From NCBI GenBank assembly GCA_014338405.1, contig JTDE01000134.1:263266-327265 (forward strand): 64,000 nucleotides of DNA, written 5' to 3'. Below, piece after piece: positions 22,564 through 35,205 of this stretch. Origin of the DNA: Paragonimus skrjabini miyazakii (lineage: Eukaryota; Platyhelminthes; Trematoda; Plagiorchiida; Troglotrematidae). The notes below the pieces were generated by a model. The model made no database searches. It was not told the origin of the DNA and worked only from the letters and a program-made list of their open reading frames with translations. Both the position numbers and the translations under genes were made by a program. The first letter of the stretch is position 1; every line of letters starts with the position of its first letter.

Positions 22564-23867
22564 GTGAGCAGAACTTATTGATCTCAAAAACGAACTTGAA
22601 GTAGGAATTTTTTTGGAACGTTTATGGTTATTTTTACTACGAGCCTCATGTGAGTGAACATCAGGTAGTGGCTTGTGTCATCAGGTTTCCTTCTATGGTA
22701 TGATAGACAGCTATGAAGCCGCAACTGGTTATCTAAAATGGACGTTCGATTTCAAGTAACCATCCGATGAGACACTGTCGAAAATGAAAAATCATGGGTA
22801 TTTTCGAAATATCGAAAGAAGATATAGGTCAAGGGATGTTTACATCTTGCCCACTCTTAGCAGTAGCGAACGCAAAACAAAAGATTTGATAAAATATACT
22901 GGTAGTTACAAAAAAGAAGGTCAATCTCCAAGGTGACTAGCGGTGGTGACGAATAACATAAGAGAGGGAGAACATGCTAACAAGCGTTTATCACACGACA
23001 CTAACAGGTCTTGTGTGCAATCAGTAAAAAACAACGGAACAACCACTGGTAACTGAAGGATATTGCTAATCAATAGGTTTGGTAGATAGAGTATACAACC
23101 AAGCGATTCAAGGGCACGAATCATGTTAAGCTTGCGTATTCGTGCACTGAACACATGAAAAGGCGATAAATGTTACACCAGATTCGAAAACGGCGTGTAA
23201 GTGAGTTTGTTTGATCTACTGTCTTTTTGTTAGTGAGTAAGCCAAAATGTTTAGCAGAATGTTTGATCAGTCGCGGCCAACAAGCTTCAGTTGCACCCGT
23301 ACTTTTAAATAGCAAGATGTAACTCACGGTCACTGGAAACTCCATGAATTTATCAAGAAGTCTTTATATATTCAACAGGCTTTCTATTCTACTGTGTAGA
23401 AAGTGTCTGTACAATTTATTGATTGCGGTGAAAAATATGTGAATAGAAAACGCTTCTTGATTGAGTCGCCACTGTTGCATAATACTCAGACCGTGTTTTG
23501 GAGAAACACATCGCAAAGTATTTCGCTCATGAACCCGCAGGAGATTGAATTTATTTCCACTCAGCATATACTGGCTTCTGTCTAGCGTGCACTCCGGGTT
23601 TGATATGCTGGCCTATCTCGCAATTAATGATTATTCTGAGAATGAATGAAATCTTCAGATTGTATGTTATATATTAAATAAATTCTCAAAAAGTGCTTTA
23701 TTGAAGTATATCATGAGCAATCCGGTTTATGGAGAGTATTTATATTCAACAATGCTCCAGCACATAATGGGACATCGTAGACTATCCAATATGGCCGACA
23801 TACGATTTAGCGTTTGCCACTCTATAACAGGCTATTCACTCCGATTGTAAAAACCTCTAGTGAATCT

Positions 23868-24203
23868 AAAATGATGATCAAAATAAAAACTCTCAAAAAA
23901 CAAAAGTCTGACAGTGAACGTGCCGGAAGAAAAGTCTGGAAAGAACTCGGATCCACAGTGAGCATTTATTGTCTGGCGGGCATTGGCCAACTGCTTGCTG
24001 TGCAGCATCTGTGCGTGTGTGCCGTTTTTACTTACCAATCCTGCGATCGCTCAGTCAAAACGTTTGGTGCGTATGTTTATTCACGTCCTTGCTTTCATTT
24101 TGAGCCTAAGCGTGCTCGTGATAACTGCTCCCACTTAGTTTACTTATTCGACTGCACGAGCTACTCTACTAATTGCCTTTTGGGACTTACGGACTGCAAC
24201 TAG
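23868..24203 (+). CDS. Unassigned ORF in a GC-richer patch
   Basis: A 111-codon frame begins MMIKIKTLKKQKSDSERAG and continues with a hydrophobic, Cys-rich part. Base composition is higher in GC than the flanks. It may be a first exon, a repeat or chance. I recognise no domain. Confidence 0.25.
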   Translation, partial: KMMIKIKTLKKQKSDSERAGRKVWKELGSTVSIYCLAGIGQLLAVQHLCVCAVFTYQSCDRSVKTFGAYVYSRPCFHFEPKRARDNCSHLVYLFDCTSYSTNCLLGLTDCN

Positions 24204-24612
24204 TTAACTCCGAAATGCTAAGTTCTTTCCACTGAAGCCCTTGAATGTATCTGGGTTTTGACCGTTCAAATCAGTGTGCACTGTTTGCGACCTGCATGTG
24301 TTTGTGTTCATTTCCAACGGAGGTGCTAAGCTCAACTGTGTATACTAATTAACAGTTGCATGTACGATTCGATTTTATATTCGTACCGATGAAGGTTTTG
24401 TTGGTAGACAGATTGAGATGAAACAGAGGCAGACTGCTAAATTGGTGAGGCCGGGTTTGAATGGGGAATTGTCATGTGTGACGCAAAGACCCGGTAACCG
24501 GTCGTATGCAATCTGCTCAGAGTTGAATGGTATACAGAATACAGCAAGGTGATTACATGACAAGGGTAGATGTCATGAATAACGGTTTTTGTTAGACTTA
24601 TTCGTCTCACAG

Positions 24613-24666
24613 CATGCTTGAAAGTGACTGAACCAATCGCAGCGGTAGATGAAAAATGGACATCAG
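24613..24666 (+). CDS. Putative phase-1 exon E10 (54 nt)
   Basis: The acceptor is ttattcgtctcacag and the donor tcag|gtaagc. It reads CLKVTEPIAAVDEKWTS in phase 1. An alternative upstream acceptor at 24596 would give phase 2 at the start. Confidence 0.6.
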
Positions 24667-24879
24667 GTAAGCTAATAATTGGACATTTTCCATTTATAAA
24701 TCATCGTTTCGCGTTGGTGATTATCGACCGGATATGGATGTTGGCTTGTGATCACAAAAGGTGAGCACACTTGGTAAATGTATGAACGCGGGGTATCAGT
24801 GCTTGAGCACGGACGACACAATTGAAAAAGATAAATAACAAAAAAATCTGCAATTAAAATTACGTGTCCAGCTGTTCGT

Positions 24880-25170
24880 GATAGATCACGTTAGTCGCGT
24901 TGTTGAAGTCAGACCGTCTAACCCAGTTGTATGGGTGTGTGGTTCAAGCCAGTCTCGCCGACCACATTCGGACGCTGTTGCCTGAGCGTGAATCTACACC
25001 CTTGTATGCATGTGTCTGCCGCCCTGACTGGTTGGCGGCATCCGAAATGGATTAGCCTGTCACAGTGACCGAAGCCAAAGGACGCCTGTGCTTTAAACCA
25101 TCACCGCACGTGGCTTGCGCTGCACCACTTGCAGTTCCACTCACACACCACGTATCCAGTGTAAACCCGA
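24880..25170 (+). mobile_element. Unassigned tRNA-like repeat, perhaps LINE 3' end
   Basis: A B-box-like ggttcaagcc lies at 24941-24950, and the whole stretch is GC-richer than its surroundings. Parts resemble 2060-2290. It could be a SINE on the plus strand or the 3' untranslated end of the minus-strand LINE at 25600. Confidence 0.35.
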
Positions 25171-25286
25171 AGGAATAATACCAGTAGGTGTGTGAGTGAG
25201 GCTTTTGTGTTCAGCTGGCCAATGCTGGTTAGCCAATTGAATGACTAGCACGAAAGAAAACCCTTATCTCTCGGAAAATAAACAGT

Positions 25287-25299
25287 GAGAGAGAGAGAG
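25287..25299. repeat. (GA)n microsatellite
   Basis: Six to seven GA units. Confidence 0.8.
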
Positions 25300-25599
25300 T
25301 GCAATGACAAGATCTATACTAGAAAGAAAGATGTGTGAAATGTAATACAAGAAGCATTTCAGTATACAAATGCATGCTATTGCATTCAAGAGAGGATAAA
25401 TTTGAAAAAAACTCAAAGTTGTACTACGAAAAGATCAGACAGACGATTCATCATTCAATACACCGACAAAGCCCAAGAAAAGAGTAGGTAGAAGATCACA
25501 GACATCCAGGTTGCTGAAAGAGGAACAGATTAGTTGCCAAACGAACATGGTCTTTGTTGATGCAGTCATCAACAAAAACAGAACGGATATGCTGGTATG

Positions 25600-28500
25600 A
25601 CCTACCTGAGCCTAGCGTACTCGTCGTCTCTTCGCTGACGGTGCATTATGAGTACGTTGACGACCTACTAATCCCAAACGGCCAGCGGCCGCGCACATCG
25701 CAACGCCATATAGTCATGTCACCACGACTTATGCCACAGATGGTTCCCTTGCGTACCGCGCGCTTTCGTTCTCGGCCGCGCAATAACTGCTCGTTGAACT
25801 CTCGGACGCCCGTCTGAATAGTATTCCTCCAAGCAGTCCGGTTCAACGCTGAGTCATCCCAACATCTAAAATCAATTTCACAACGTGAAAGACTTACCTG
25901 CACAGCATCCTGGTATCTCACCTTTGGGCCACCAGGACTTCGCTTACCTGATCTCAGTTGTCCATATAGCACCTGCTTCGGGATACGGTCATCGCCCATC
26001 CGACGGACATGACCCAGCCAACGAAGCTGATTCAACATCAGCGAGGCTTCCATCCCGTTCATATCCGCTCGTCACAGTACCTCAGTGTTCGGAACCATGT
26101 CCGACCACCGAATATCCAAGAAGCGGCTCAAATAGCGCACGTTCCGCTGATACAATGTCCACGTTTCACTGCCATACATCAGTATAGACAGCACCATTGA
26201 GCAGTAAACAAAGAGCTTAGTGTTGCGCTTCAAGTTGTGGTTCTTCCAAACACGTCCTTCAAGACGTCCGAAAGCAGCACTAGCCTTTACCACACCAGCT
26301 CTCAACTCGCGGTCCACGGACAGATCGGTGGACAGATTGCTACCAAAGTAGCAGTAATCTGTGCAACGGTCAACAACATCTCCATTGATGTGAATTTGGG
26401 GTGAAGATGCACAGACAGCACCTCCGCCCGGAGAAGGCTGAAAGAAAGAAAATGTCTTACCTGTGTTGATATCCAGTCCAAACTTGGATGCCGCGGTCAG
26501 GAAAACCGTGGTCAATCTCTGTAGTTCGTCCTCGCTATGTGCGAACAGCGCGCTGTCATCTGCGAACAGAAGCATGCGTACCAGTGAGGTATGTAACCCG
26601 GTTGGGGCGCCGAAGCGTCGAATATTCAGTAGGCGCCCATCCGTCTGGTACTCAACCTCAACGCCGTCCTCCGCAGATTCCTGAAAAGCAACTGTTAGCA
26701 CGGCAGTCAAATATAAGCTAAATAGAGATGTAGCCAGGACACAACCCTACTTCACGCCAGTGACAATGTCAAAATCATCAGAGGTAGATCCACACGATTG
26801 CACCTTCACCCTCATGCCTAAATGCGACAATCTAATCAAATTGACGAACTTATCTGGACATCCAAACTTACCAAGCGCCGTCCACAGCGCCTCACGGCTC
26901 ATGGAATCAAACACCTTGGTTAGGTCGATGAAGAGAGCATACAGGGGCTGGTTGCGTTCCCGACACTTTGCTTGAAGCTGTCGAGCAGTGAACACCAGGT
27001 CGATCGTACTCCGATTCGCCCGGAATCCGCATTGCTCCTCAGGAACATTGGCCTATAAGACATCCGAATTCAGCCGGTTCAGAAGGATTCTGGCGAGTAC
27101 CTTGCCTGCGCAGCTCAGCAGACTGATGCCCCGATAGCTGTCGAGGCATTGCTTGTTACCCTCACCATTAAACAAGGGTAATATCACAGCATCCTTGAAA
27201 TCCTATGGCATCTCCTCATGCTCCCAGATGGAGCGAACCAGCCGGAGTAGTGCACGTTCCATCGCCGGCCCGCCATTCTTCAGGATTCCGCCCAGCAATC
27301 CATCTTCACCTGCAGCCTTACCGTTGCGAAGTTGACTAATCGCTTTCTGTAATTTTAGTAAATCAGGAGCGAGAACAAGTTCAGACTTGATGGCCTGTTG
27401 CGGCAGGCTATTCACGATCACCCAATCAATGGTAGGAGAACGATTTAGTAGGCTACCAAAGTGTTTGCGCCAGACTTTTATGATGTCCTCTGGCTGGGTG
27501 CTTTAGTAGACTGGATAGATGGGCCGGATATCGCTTTGAGTGAATCGTAGAACTCCTTATGCTGTCGATGATCTGTAAAGCCCTGCGTCCGCTCACCCTG
27601 CTTCATCCACCAGTTGTCCTTGATTCCGCGGACACGCTCGGCCAATTAACGGCGGATACTTCGGAACGTCGCCTTCTTCGCTTCATTGTCCGGGTCCAAC
27701 GTGGAGGCAGCAAACGCGGTATTCTTCTCTCGTACCAGTTCGGCGATAACCGCATTGTTGTCATCGAACCAGTCCGGACGTTTCTGGCGTTTGACACCAA
27801 TCGTCTCGGTGGCTGCTGTCGTGATCCGTTCCTTGATAAACTGCCACATACCCTCAGGGGCAGTGGATACACGAACGTCGTGTAAAAGAGAGGCAACTGC
27901 ACATTGAAAGCAGTGTTCGTCTCTCAGTTCTCCAGTCGTTTGCTATCCAACTTCTGCCGTTGTCCGGAAGATCTACAATAGACAGACTTGCGTACATGGA
28001 TAAGTAATTTAGTCCTAACCAGTCTATGCTCGGTGTTACATTCAGCGCCGCGCATCAATCGCGTGATACGCACCTCACGAATGTCGCGCTGTCGCACAAC
28101 CATGTAGTCAAGCAAGTGGTGATGACCGCTTCGTGGATGGGTCCACGTCGTCATGTCGCTCGCATCCAGCCGGAATCGGGTGTTCGTGATAGCCAGCTCG
28201 TGAGTAGCACACAGGCGGAGCAGACGATCACCGTTCTCGTTCACTGAACCAATGCCGTAGGGCCCGAGGACTCCCGGTCAAGCTACCGAGTCGCGCTCGA
28301 CTCGAGCGTTCAAGTCACCTAAGACAAACAGTCGATCAGTCACAGGCACCGACCGGATAGTGATGGACAGCTGATCATAGAACTGGTCCTTTGTATCATC
28401 AGTGTGACACATAGTTGGACCATAAACACTAACAAATGTAGCACACTTACTTCGACCAAGTCGCAGGCGCATAGACAGCATTCGTGGGCTGATGCCGTAC

Positions 28501-28625
28501 GGTTCGCCTATCATCAAAGCGTTGATGCGATCAGCGACTGCAAAACAGACACCATGCTCCCGAGCACCGTCTGTCGGGTAACCTATCCAGCAGACGGTGT
28601 ACCCGGTACCTGCTTCCCGTAACTT
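25600..28625 (-). mobile_element. APE-type non-LTR retrotransposon (LINE copy B), 5' truncated
   Basis: Read on the minus strand, the AP-endonuclease part comes first (about 28622-27905): GEPYGISPRMLS, VLGDLNARVERDSVA, NENGDRLLRLCATHELAITN and HHHLLDYMVV. A linker with KEFYDSLKAI follows, then the reverse transcriptase: LRNGKAAGEDGLL (27320), ALFIDLTKVFDSMS (26930) and MLLFADDSALF (26570). The C-terminal block LRWLGHVRRMGDDRIPKQVL lies near 26030. The endonuclease start is missing, at least one tryptophan is now a stop after DSVA, and frames shift near 27850, 27200 and 26065. It is otherwise the least decayed element here. The clade is not assigned (RTE- or CR1-like are possible). It lies antisense in the E10-E11 intron. 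Confidence 0.9.
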
Positions 28626-29008
28626 ACCTGACTATACATACTAACATGTACGTGGTCAACAAAACGTGAGGCTTACGAGGCAGACGAAATCTACAAGGAT
28701 GCGTATTCGGGGCTTTGGTTTAAATCACAGAAATCATTAAATTGCTTGGTGATATTTTGATCACTGATAGGCTCTAACAAGAGTAAAATCCGAGTGTAAT
28801 GCTTTTTTTTCGAAAGCAGTCAACTGGAAAGCCTTTGAGAGGGCGACAGGTACAACCAATTATGTGTAATATTCAATTTATAAAACAAGATATTTCGTTC
28901 AAATTCTCGACGTTAAGCATTTCTAAATTGTCAACATACCCTCAAAGGTTCTGTGACAAACATTTTCCATAGAAATAATGAGTTCAATGTTTTTTATATT
29001 TTGACCAG

Positions 29009-29059
29009 GTGAAGACAATATCACTTACTTCATCAAGTTGGGTTTAACTATAATCAGAG
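29009..29059 (+). CDS. Putative phase-1 exon E11 (51 nt)
   Basis: The acceptor is tatattttgaccag and the donor agag|gtaagc. It reads EDNITYFIKLGLTIIR in phase 1, with an N-X-T site. One of five exons of exactly 51 nt. Confidence 0.6.
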
Positions 29060-29189
29060 GTAAGCTGAAATTGTTGACAGTAATCTGTTCTATTTTGTTA
29101 ATATTGAGGAATGTACCCACTTATAAGATATCCGCACCAAATTTTGTACGAATGAATTCAAACAGTTTGTGCGTCGTGTTTAACATGTT

Positions 29190-29830
29190 ATTGATAAGTG
29201 GATTGAGAACCGTATTTCGGTTAGATAATACCTTAGAACGACTGGTGATGCATCCTAAAGATCCATTTTCTATGGGCGACCAGACAGACTGTGTTTACGA
29301 AATTAAATGCAGTGATTGCAATGCCAGCTACATAGAAGAGACAAGCAGACAACTGAAAGCACGTGTTGCCGAACACAAGAGGCACACGAGGACGCATATC
29401 AACTTCAGAAGCTAGAAAAGGATTCGGTTATCGCACTACATGTACTGTCAGAGAATCACAACGTAGGTTTTGATCAAGCGCGATTGATTCACAGGGGTCT
29501 GCCTTCCCATGCGGAGCGCTGCTGCGCTGAAGCTCTCACCATTTGCACACAACACGCTTGTGTTAATCGCAATGGTAGCAAACCCCTGTCCGCAGTGTGG
29601 CGTGGATGGATAAACAACACCAGACACAGACGAACCTTATTTACATCAGACTTACCCCCACCTAATAGGCAAACGATTCGACCAACCAATTCAGTGGCAA
29701 ATCCCACGTGACCTCTGTTCTTTTGTTAGTGTGATTTCGATTACAACACTCTTAAGGAAGGCCACCCGAGGTGGTTGAAACGTAGAGTTTTACAACTTGC
29801 TCATAAAGTTGTGTTATTCTCAATCCATTT
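29190..29830 (+). mobile_element. Penelope-like remnant P4 (second lineage) with hammerhead-like tail
   Basis: LDNTLERLVMHPKDP leads into a GIY-YIG nuclease, DCVYEIKCSDCNASYI, then SRQLKARVAEH (29285-29385). After a frameshift near 29405 come DSVIALHVLSENHNV, AERCCAEALTI and VNRNGSKPLSAVW. The glycine of the YIG motif is glutamate, so the nuclease is probably dead. At 29748-29785 ctcttaaggaagg, a ccacccgaggtgg stem-loop and gaaacg resemble a degraded hammerhead core of the type reported in Penelope-like elements. The tail differs from P1-P3 and P5-P7, so this is a separate lineage. Confidence 0.8.
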
Positions 29831-30143
29831 ATCAATGTACTCACTTATGTTGAGGTTTAGTTGTGCTTTTTTGGATAGCAGCTAGAAAGCCTTCGTGTTG
29901 CTAAGTGAAATCGTTGTAAATTCTACCTACTGTTTTGTATGTTTCAAGATCATGCTGTTGTTGGATACCAAAAGCGGAAACCCCGATTTCTTCCACTTGG
30001 ATCCCTTTAAGTGCAATATAACCCTCATTTAATAAATAGTAAACGTATTGTTGTCAACAGTTTCAAAAAATCTCTCCTTTAATGGAGGAACCATGTGCAT
30101 TCTGAGTCACAAACATCTAGTCAATCCTTTACTGGAAAACGAG

Positions 30144-30185
30144 AACATTTTTATAATAAAACCGTGCTGAACATTATGCATACAG
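30144..30185 (+). CDS. Candidate phase-1 exon (42 nt)
   Basis: The donor acag|gtaaat is good and the frame reads HFYNKTVLNIMHT in phase 1-1. The acceptor aaacgag has no pyrimidine tract. The same frame is open upstream to about 30080. Confidence 0.25.
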
Positions 30186-31620
30186 GTAAATATTTCAGAG
30201 TAATTTGAGTACAGTGTTACCTAACTTTGGTTTTCACCTCATTGGATGAGTATTACTTTGAGTTTCCAGTGTGTATACAAATTAGGTCAAGTTTCTGACA
30301 CTTGCTTTTGATAAACTTTGGATAAATTCACTACCACATGCTGGGGCATTCGTCAGTTGTCAAGACTTTTAGTAACTATGCAATCTTCAGAAGCGTAGAG
30401 TCACGTTATCACTAATAGAATTGTTTTATTGTACATAGTGGTCTTTCGGTATTACTGGAGTTAGAACAATCATCTGAACGGACTTCACTTAATTGAATGG
30501 TGTTAAGCGGATTTAGTACATGTGAATGTGTTTTTTGATCTGTCGGTTCTTATCTAGTCTTGATTGCTCTGAGCATGCGGACGTGATGATCGATGTTATG
30601 ATAACGTCGAAGATGCAATTTCTCAGATCTCAGCTGTTCGAAGGCGGAGGTCATTTTGAACATTCTTGATGATTTTGAGTCAATCGTTCAAAGCGTCAGA
30701 ATTAAGACGGACTCTTAGAAGATGATGGTATTAGGATATTTGTGATAAGCACAACTGAAGCTCTACTGGATTTTGAGTTGGTGTTGACCATTGCGAAGGA
30801 AGTGCTAATGGCTAAACTTGTCAGGCTGTTCAACACACAGCATTCTGCGGTTTGGTCCAAGGTGGCTTGGCATGAAACATAGTTGCTCTACTCGTGTCAG
30901 TTACCGTGCCACAACTGGACTACGAACCAAAATACCAGCTGATGTTGGATTAGTCGAGAGATTTTCTACCAGGACACTTGGTTACCAAATCCGCTTAAAG
31001 TAGACGACTAGTTGGATTAATCTATTCGACTTGTCTCATGCTACATATGAAATTAAGCTACCAAAGATAGCCAGCCAGCACACATGAAGTTAAACATTCA
31101 AGACGCGATGAAATTACTTACTGCTGTTGTTATCAGTTGCAGCATGTGCTATATGAACAGTAGAAGAATTCGACACTGTAAGCATACGTGTATTGTAAAA
31201 CGTAACATTTTCATGGTCAGAATGTTTTACTCTTATTCTGACACATTTGATGGACCATTAACACTGGCAGTGCTTGCTAGAGATATTTCAACGTGGACCA
31301 GTTTCCCTAGCTAAGCGGACGGATGTAATCATGTTCATTGATGATTGAAATAATCGGTGAGTATAAACTATGAATTGGAACATCGTTGGAGTTCGTCATG
31401 TGTGAACGTGATCACATCGCCAACAAAGCTCATTCCACAGATTTTCCCTCTCCTTATCAATGACCTTTGGAGCGATGTCAGATATTATAGACATTGGAGA
31501 TTCTAGACGAGTTCATCGATCTCAACGGGAATAGCAAGGTGCAGTTTGGTTTAGTACGGTTCAGGGTGAGTATGACTCAGTAAAAGTATATAACCTATGA
31601 GTTGTCCGTCGTTTATTCAG

Positions 31621-31803
31621 ACACTGATTTAGTGATGCGTACCCTTGACCATAAACGTGTAGTTACCTTTTTTGACACACTGAATCTGGTCCGAAATCGA
31701 TTTTGTCTTCGCGACACTTTCTATGTTCTCCGACTTTTAGCTGAAAAACGAAAACTACGATATGAATACCGGCGCATAGCCAGTGTTTCTCAGGAATCAC
31801 ATG
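31621..31803 (+). CDS. Putative phase-1 exon E12 (183 nt, the longest)
   Basis: The acceptor is gtcgtttattcag and the donor catg|gtaatg, the latter only fair. Phase 1 is open for 61 codons, with FDTLNLVRNRFCLRDTFYVL in the middle and a basic EKRKLRYEYRR stretch after it. The length is unusual for this series, and a two-exon reading is possible. Confidence 0.55.
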
Positions 31804-33982
31804 GTAATGTCTTTCAGTCAAATTTGTATCTCATCTTTATAAAACGCTTTTGACATTTAAAGATTGGTAACTATAAACCGTTTGGGTGGCAGAAACCCGC
31901 TGTTTGCTATTTTTAACAATAATGTGGCAGGAAAAACAATTAAGATGTAGACCCTATAATTTTGCGGTACAAGGTTTGTAGACATACGAGATGAAGGTAT
32001 GATGAGGGAATTCTTATCATGGTCTAGTGTTCTAGAAAACTGAAATGCTCTAGTTCGATATTTTTGATATTTACTTACTACTTACGAACACTGACGGTTT
32101 GAGTTTGGTGTATCTTGTGGTTAAGATAAAAACCAGTGGAATTTTGGAAAAGTTTATTGTTTGAGTTAACAAATGTCCGACAAAAGTTTGATATAATATC
32201 TCTCACTCAAATTTGTCAATTGTGATGCAGCAAGAATATGTTAGTGTGTGCGATTATATCTCGCGTCTATTTGTTACATACATGTATCAGTGGATCATTG
32301 AACTCCTTGTTAGCTTGAGTCAAATAAGGCACGTTGGCAAGGACAGAGTGATGATGATTTCATGTTGACCTTGATAATGGTTGGCCAAACATTTCCAAAA
32401 GTATAGGTTATGTACAGTATTCAGTTATTTGGTGGTTGATGAATATTTAGAAACTTATCGCTGTTTAGATCTGATTATACCTTAATTACTGGATCATCAG
32501 CATGAACACCATGTTGTATTTGTCGTTTTTCTTCCTGGTGGATAAAGAAGCAGATAGGTCAGCCGAGAATATCACACGTAGGGGTTGGACGAGACCATAC
32601 TCATGCACATTAGTAACACTGTTCACTTGAACAGAACCGAGCTCAAACAGCCCGCATCCATAGCGGTTTCCCGATGTGTAATAGTTTTTTAATGAAATTT
32701 CCCGGAATTTTGTTGTGGGTTAACAGACATTGATAGCCAACTCAGTTATATCCTAGCTAAGCAACATCTCTGAAACAAGGTCGAAATATGAGGCTTATAC
32801 ACTGACATAGGTGCACGCCGCTTTGTTTGACACTTCAAAAGCAGGCAAACTCTGTGTTCTTCACGATGAACTACTATAAAAGATGAAGCCTACTGATTCA
32901 CGTCTACACAGTCACCTGTGCAAGGCAAGCTGCTCAGTGTAAAACACACCAGCAGAAAGTGGTAATTGGGCCTTGCCTGATTTGTGCACAATGTTGCGAT
33001 AGCCGAAGTGGCTGCTTCATTGAGACACAAACCGGGAATAAGTCCCATTCATGAAAACATTTTTCACCGCTAACGCACTCTAGCATAAGAGAAAAACCGA
33101 CCCAATATCACTCTTGAAAGGGGCCGGCTGAAATTTTTATCCAAGTGTGAAAACCACCATTATTTGTGAATGGCGTCTACTAATCATCAGCTTGTAGATA
33201 ATTATAAGGTCCGACGTGCATTAACCACGGAGATTTTCATGTTTTCTTTTCGACTTTTGGTTTTCTCTTTACACTATCGACTGTCAACATTGTGCTTCTG
33301 TAGATTACGCTGATCCCTAATGTGCGGCTTATTTCGATGAAGCCAAAATGATAAACTTTCATTTCCGTTGGCAAATACTTTCAGATAAGATCAGCCAGTC
33401 AACGTGTTACTGTCGAGTCAACTGTTAGTCTCAAAAGCGACAACCACGTTTGCGAAACCAGGATATACGAAGGAGTCAGGCGGTTTTACAGACGATTGTG
33501 TGAAATTAACTGTGAAATGCCCTAAATTGGACTTCAACTCGTTTATTAAATAATCTTGTTGGTGTTAGTGCGACATCAAACAAACAAGCTTTGAGTAGAC
33601 AGCTTTTCACATAAGGTTACACTCATAAGCCGTGTGACAGATTTGCTTATTTAAAAAGGTCCAAGTACAAAAATTCTGGACTGACGCTGGATTCCAATCA
33701 GCGACAGAAACGGTACGCACAAAAGCGGCAAGCGCCGAAACTTATATTGTTCGGAACTGGATTTCTGCTAAGTTAGCAAATATGTCACACTGCTTATCAT
33801 AACTGCAACCTCAGTGCTCAAATCTGGCTTTAATGGAATACGATATGAACACGCCGGGGAATCCTGACGGGCATTCATTCACTTGAATCATTTGTTAAAT
33901 CCCATAGTGCATAGATGGTTGGATGGTTAATTGAGCCCAACTGTGAAAATTTCTGAGCCCCCGCCGTAGTTTCTTAATTCAG
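31804..33982. other. Intron sequence, nothing recognised
   Basis: No transposon motif or phase-matching exon was found apart from a 15-nt possibility at 31982-31996, which is too short to call. Confidence 0.35.
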
Positions 33983-34114
33983 CTGATAGAACGCGTTTGG
34001 ATATGTTGTTTTCGTCCCTGGATGAAATCCGCCCGATCTCCGGCTTCTCCGAGGTTGTTTTTTTTGGAAGGTTAAAGTCGTCAAAAAAGGTCGATGGACA
34101 GAACTGGGAGGTGG
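33983..34114 (+). CDS. Candidate phase-1 exon (132 nt)
   Basis: After the acceptor gtttcttaattcag, phase 1 reads DRTRLDMLFSSLDEIRPISG and continues open to a stop at 34209. A phase-1 donor gtgg|gtgcga at 34115 would make it symmetric. The GC-richer centre and fair donor leave doubt. Confidence 0.35.
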
Positions 34115-35172
34115 GTGCGAAAACGGTTGAGATTTACGAAATTTTCACCAAACGCACTTTTGGCGAACCTTTGACATTTAAAGTGCAACAAAAATGCGAA
34201 GCTGAGTAAGGAATAGCTTGTTGACATACATTACTGACTTGCGCACTTACAGAAGTGAATTAATTTCGAACGTCCAGAATCTATTAAGTCAATATTACAA
34301 TCATCAGCGAATACTAGCACCTTCTGAGGACAAACAAGTGGAAACGCATTGTCGTTTGTTGTATTGTGGGTAATCCTGCTAACTCTTCGTTACCCTGAGC
34401 ACCATGCGATGACACTCGATCAGCACAGGAAGTCTATCCGTGCATGAGAGGCTGTATCTAGCAGAGCGTCATTAAGTGTCCAAACGTTAATGAAAGAATG
34501 GAGGTTTGTTTTGCGTCCAGTTGATGAAAAACTTTGTGTGGAAGACAAGCGATCGTGCGATGCAATTCTCACGTACCCTCGTCTTGGCCTGAGGCCGTTA
34601 TCTGACAAACTATTTTATTTAAGATAAATCAGTTTATGTTTGGAGGATGTGTTGACCATGCCAGTCTAGTCGAAGACCGAGGGCAACCGCAGCAACTGCT
34701 CCTATGTACTCCTTGTCTAGGATCCGCATGTGGGGTGTGAAATCGGGTTGGGGTCCTCTTCTATAAATCTTAACATTTAGATAAATATTAGCAACAACAC
34801 CAATCACCGCCTGGTTAAAAAAACATGAGAAGAGTATTTTCAGATGTTCCACGATTATACAAGATTGTGGAAAATTAACTTGGCATAACGAGTGAAACTA
34901 GAGGTTGGATTGCACTAGTGTATAACTGATATCAAAAGTCAAATACAGCTATAATTATTTGTTGAGTCAAGTTTATACTTCAGCTGTGGAAGTGTATTAG
35001 ATTTGGTAACATGTAGTTGACGAAACTGGTAAAATTGTGAAATTGGTTCCGCAGTTATAGTGCTGCTATATAGAGGACATCTGAATATACTTTATTACTA
35101 TTGGTGTCGATTAATAATTTGTCCCTCATGACCATATGAAATATTTAATAGATGATGAAACGGCACTTACAG

Positions 35173-35205
35173 ATGTAGATATAGGAATCAAGTCTCTCTT
35201 AGAAG
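35173..35205 (+). CDS. Candidate phase-1 exon (33 nt)
   Basis: The acceptor acggcacttacag and the donor gaag|gttaac enclose VDIGIKSLLE, with split D and G codons at the ends. This is the same boundary pattern as the better exons. Confidence 0.4.

Noticed and set aside
22605..22649. Symmetric open segment right after exon E9 (45 nt, donor cat|gtgagt)
   Set aside because: The intron would be only 41 nt, and the acceptor has no pyrimidine tract.
25554..28622. Many plus-strand ORFs in this interval
   Set aside because: They mirror the minus-strand LINE coding sequence.
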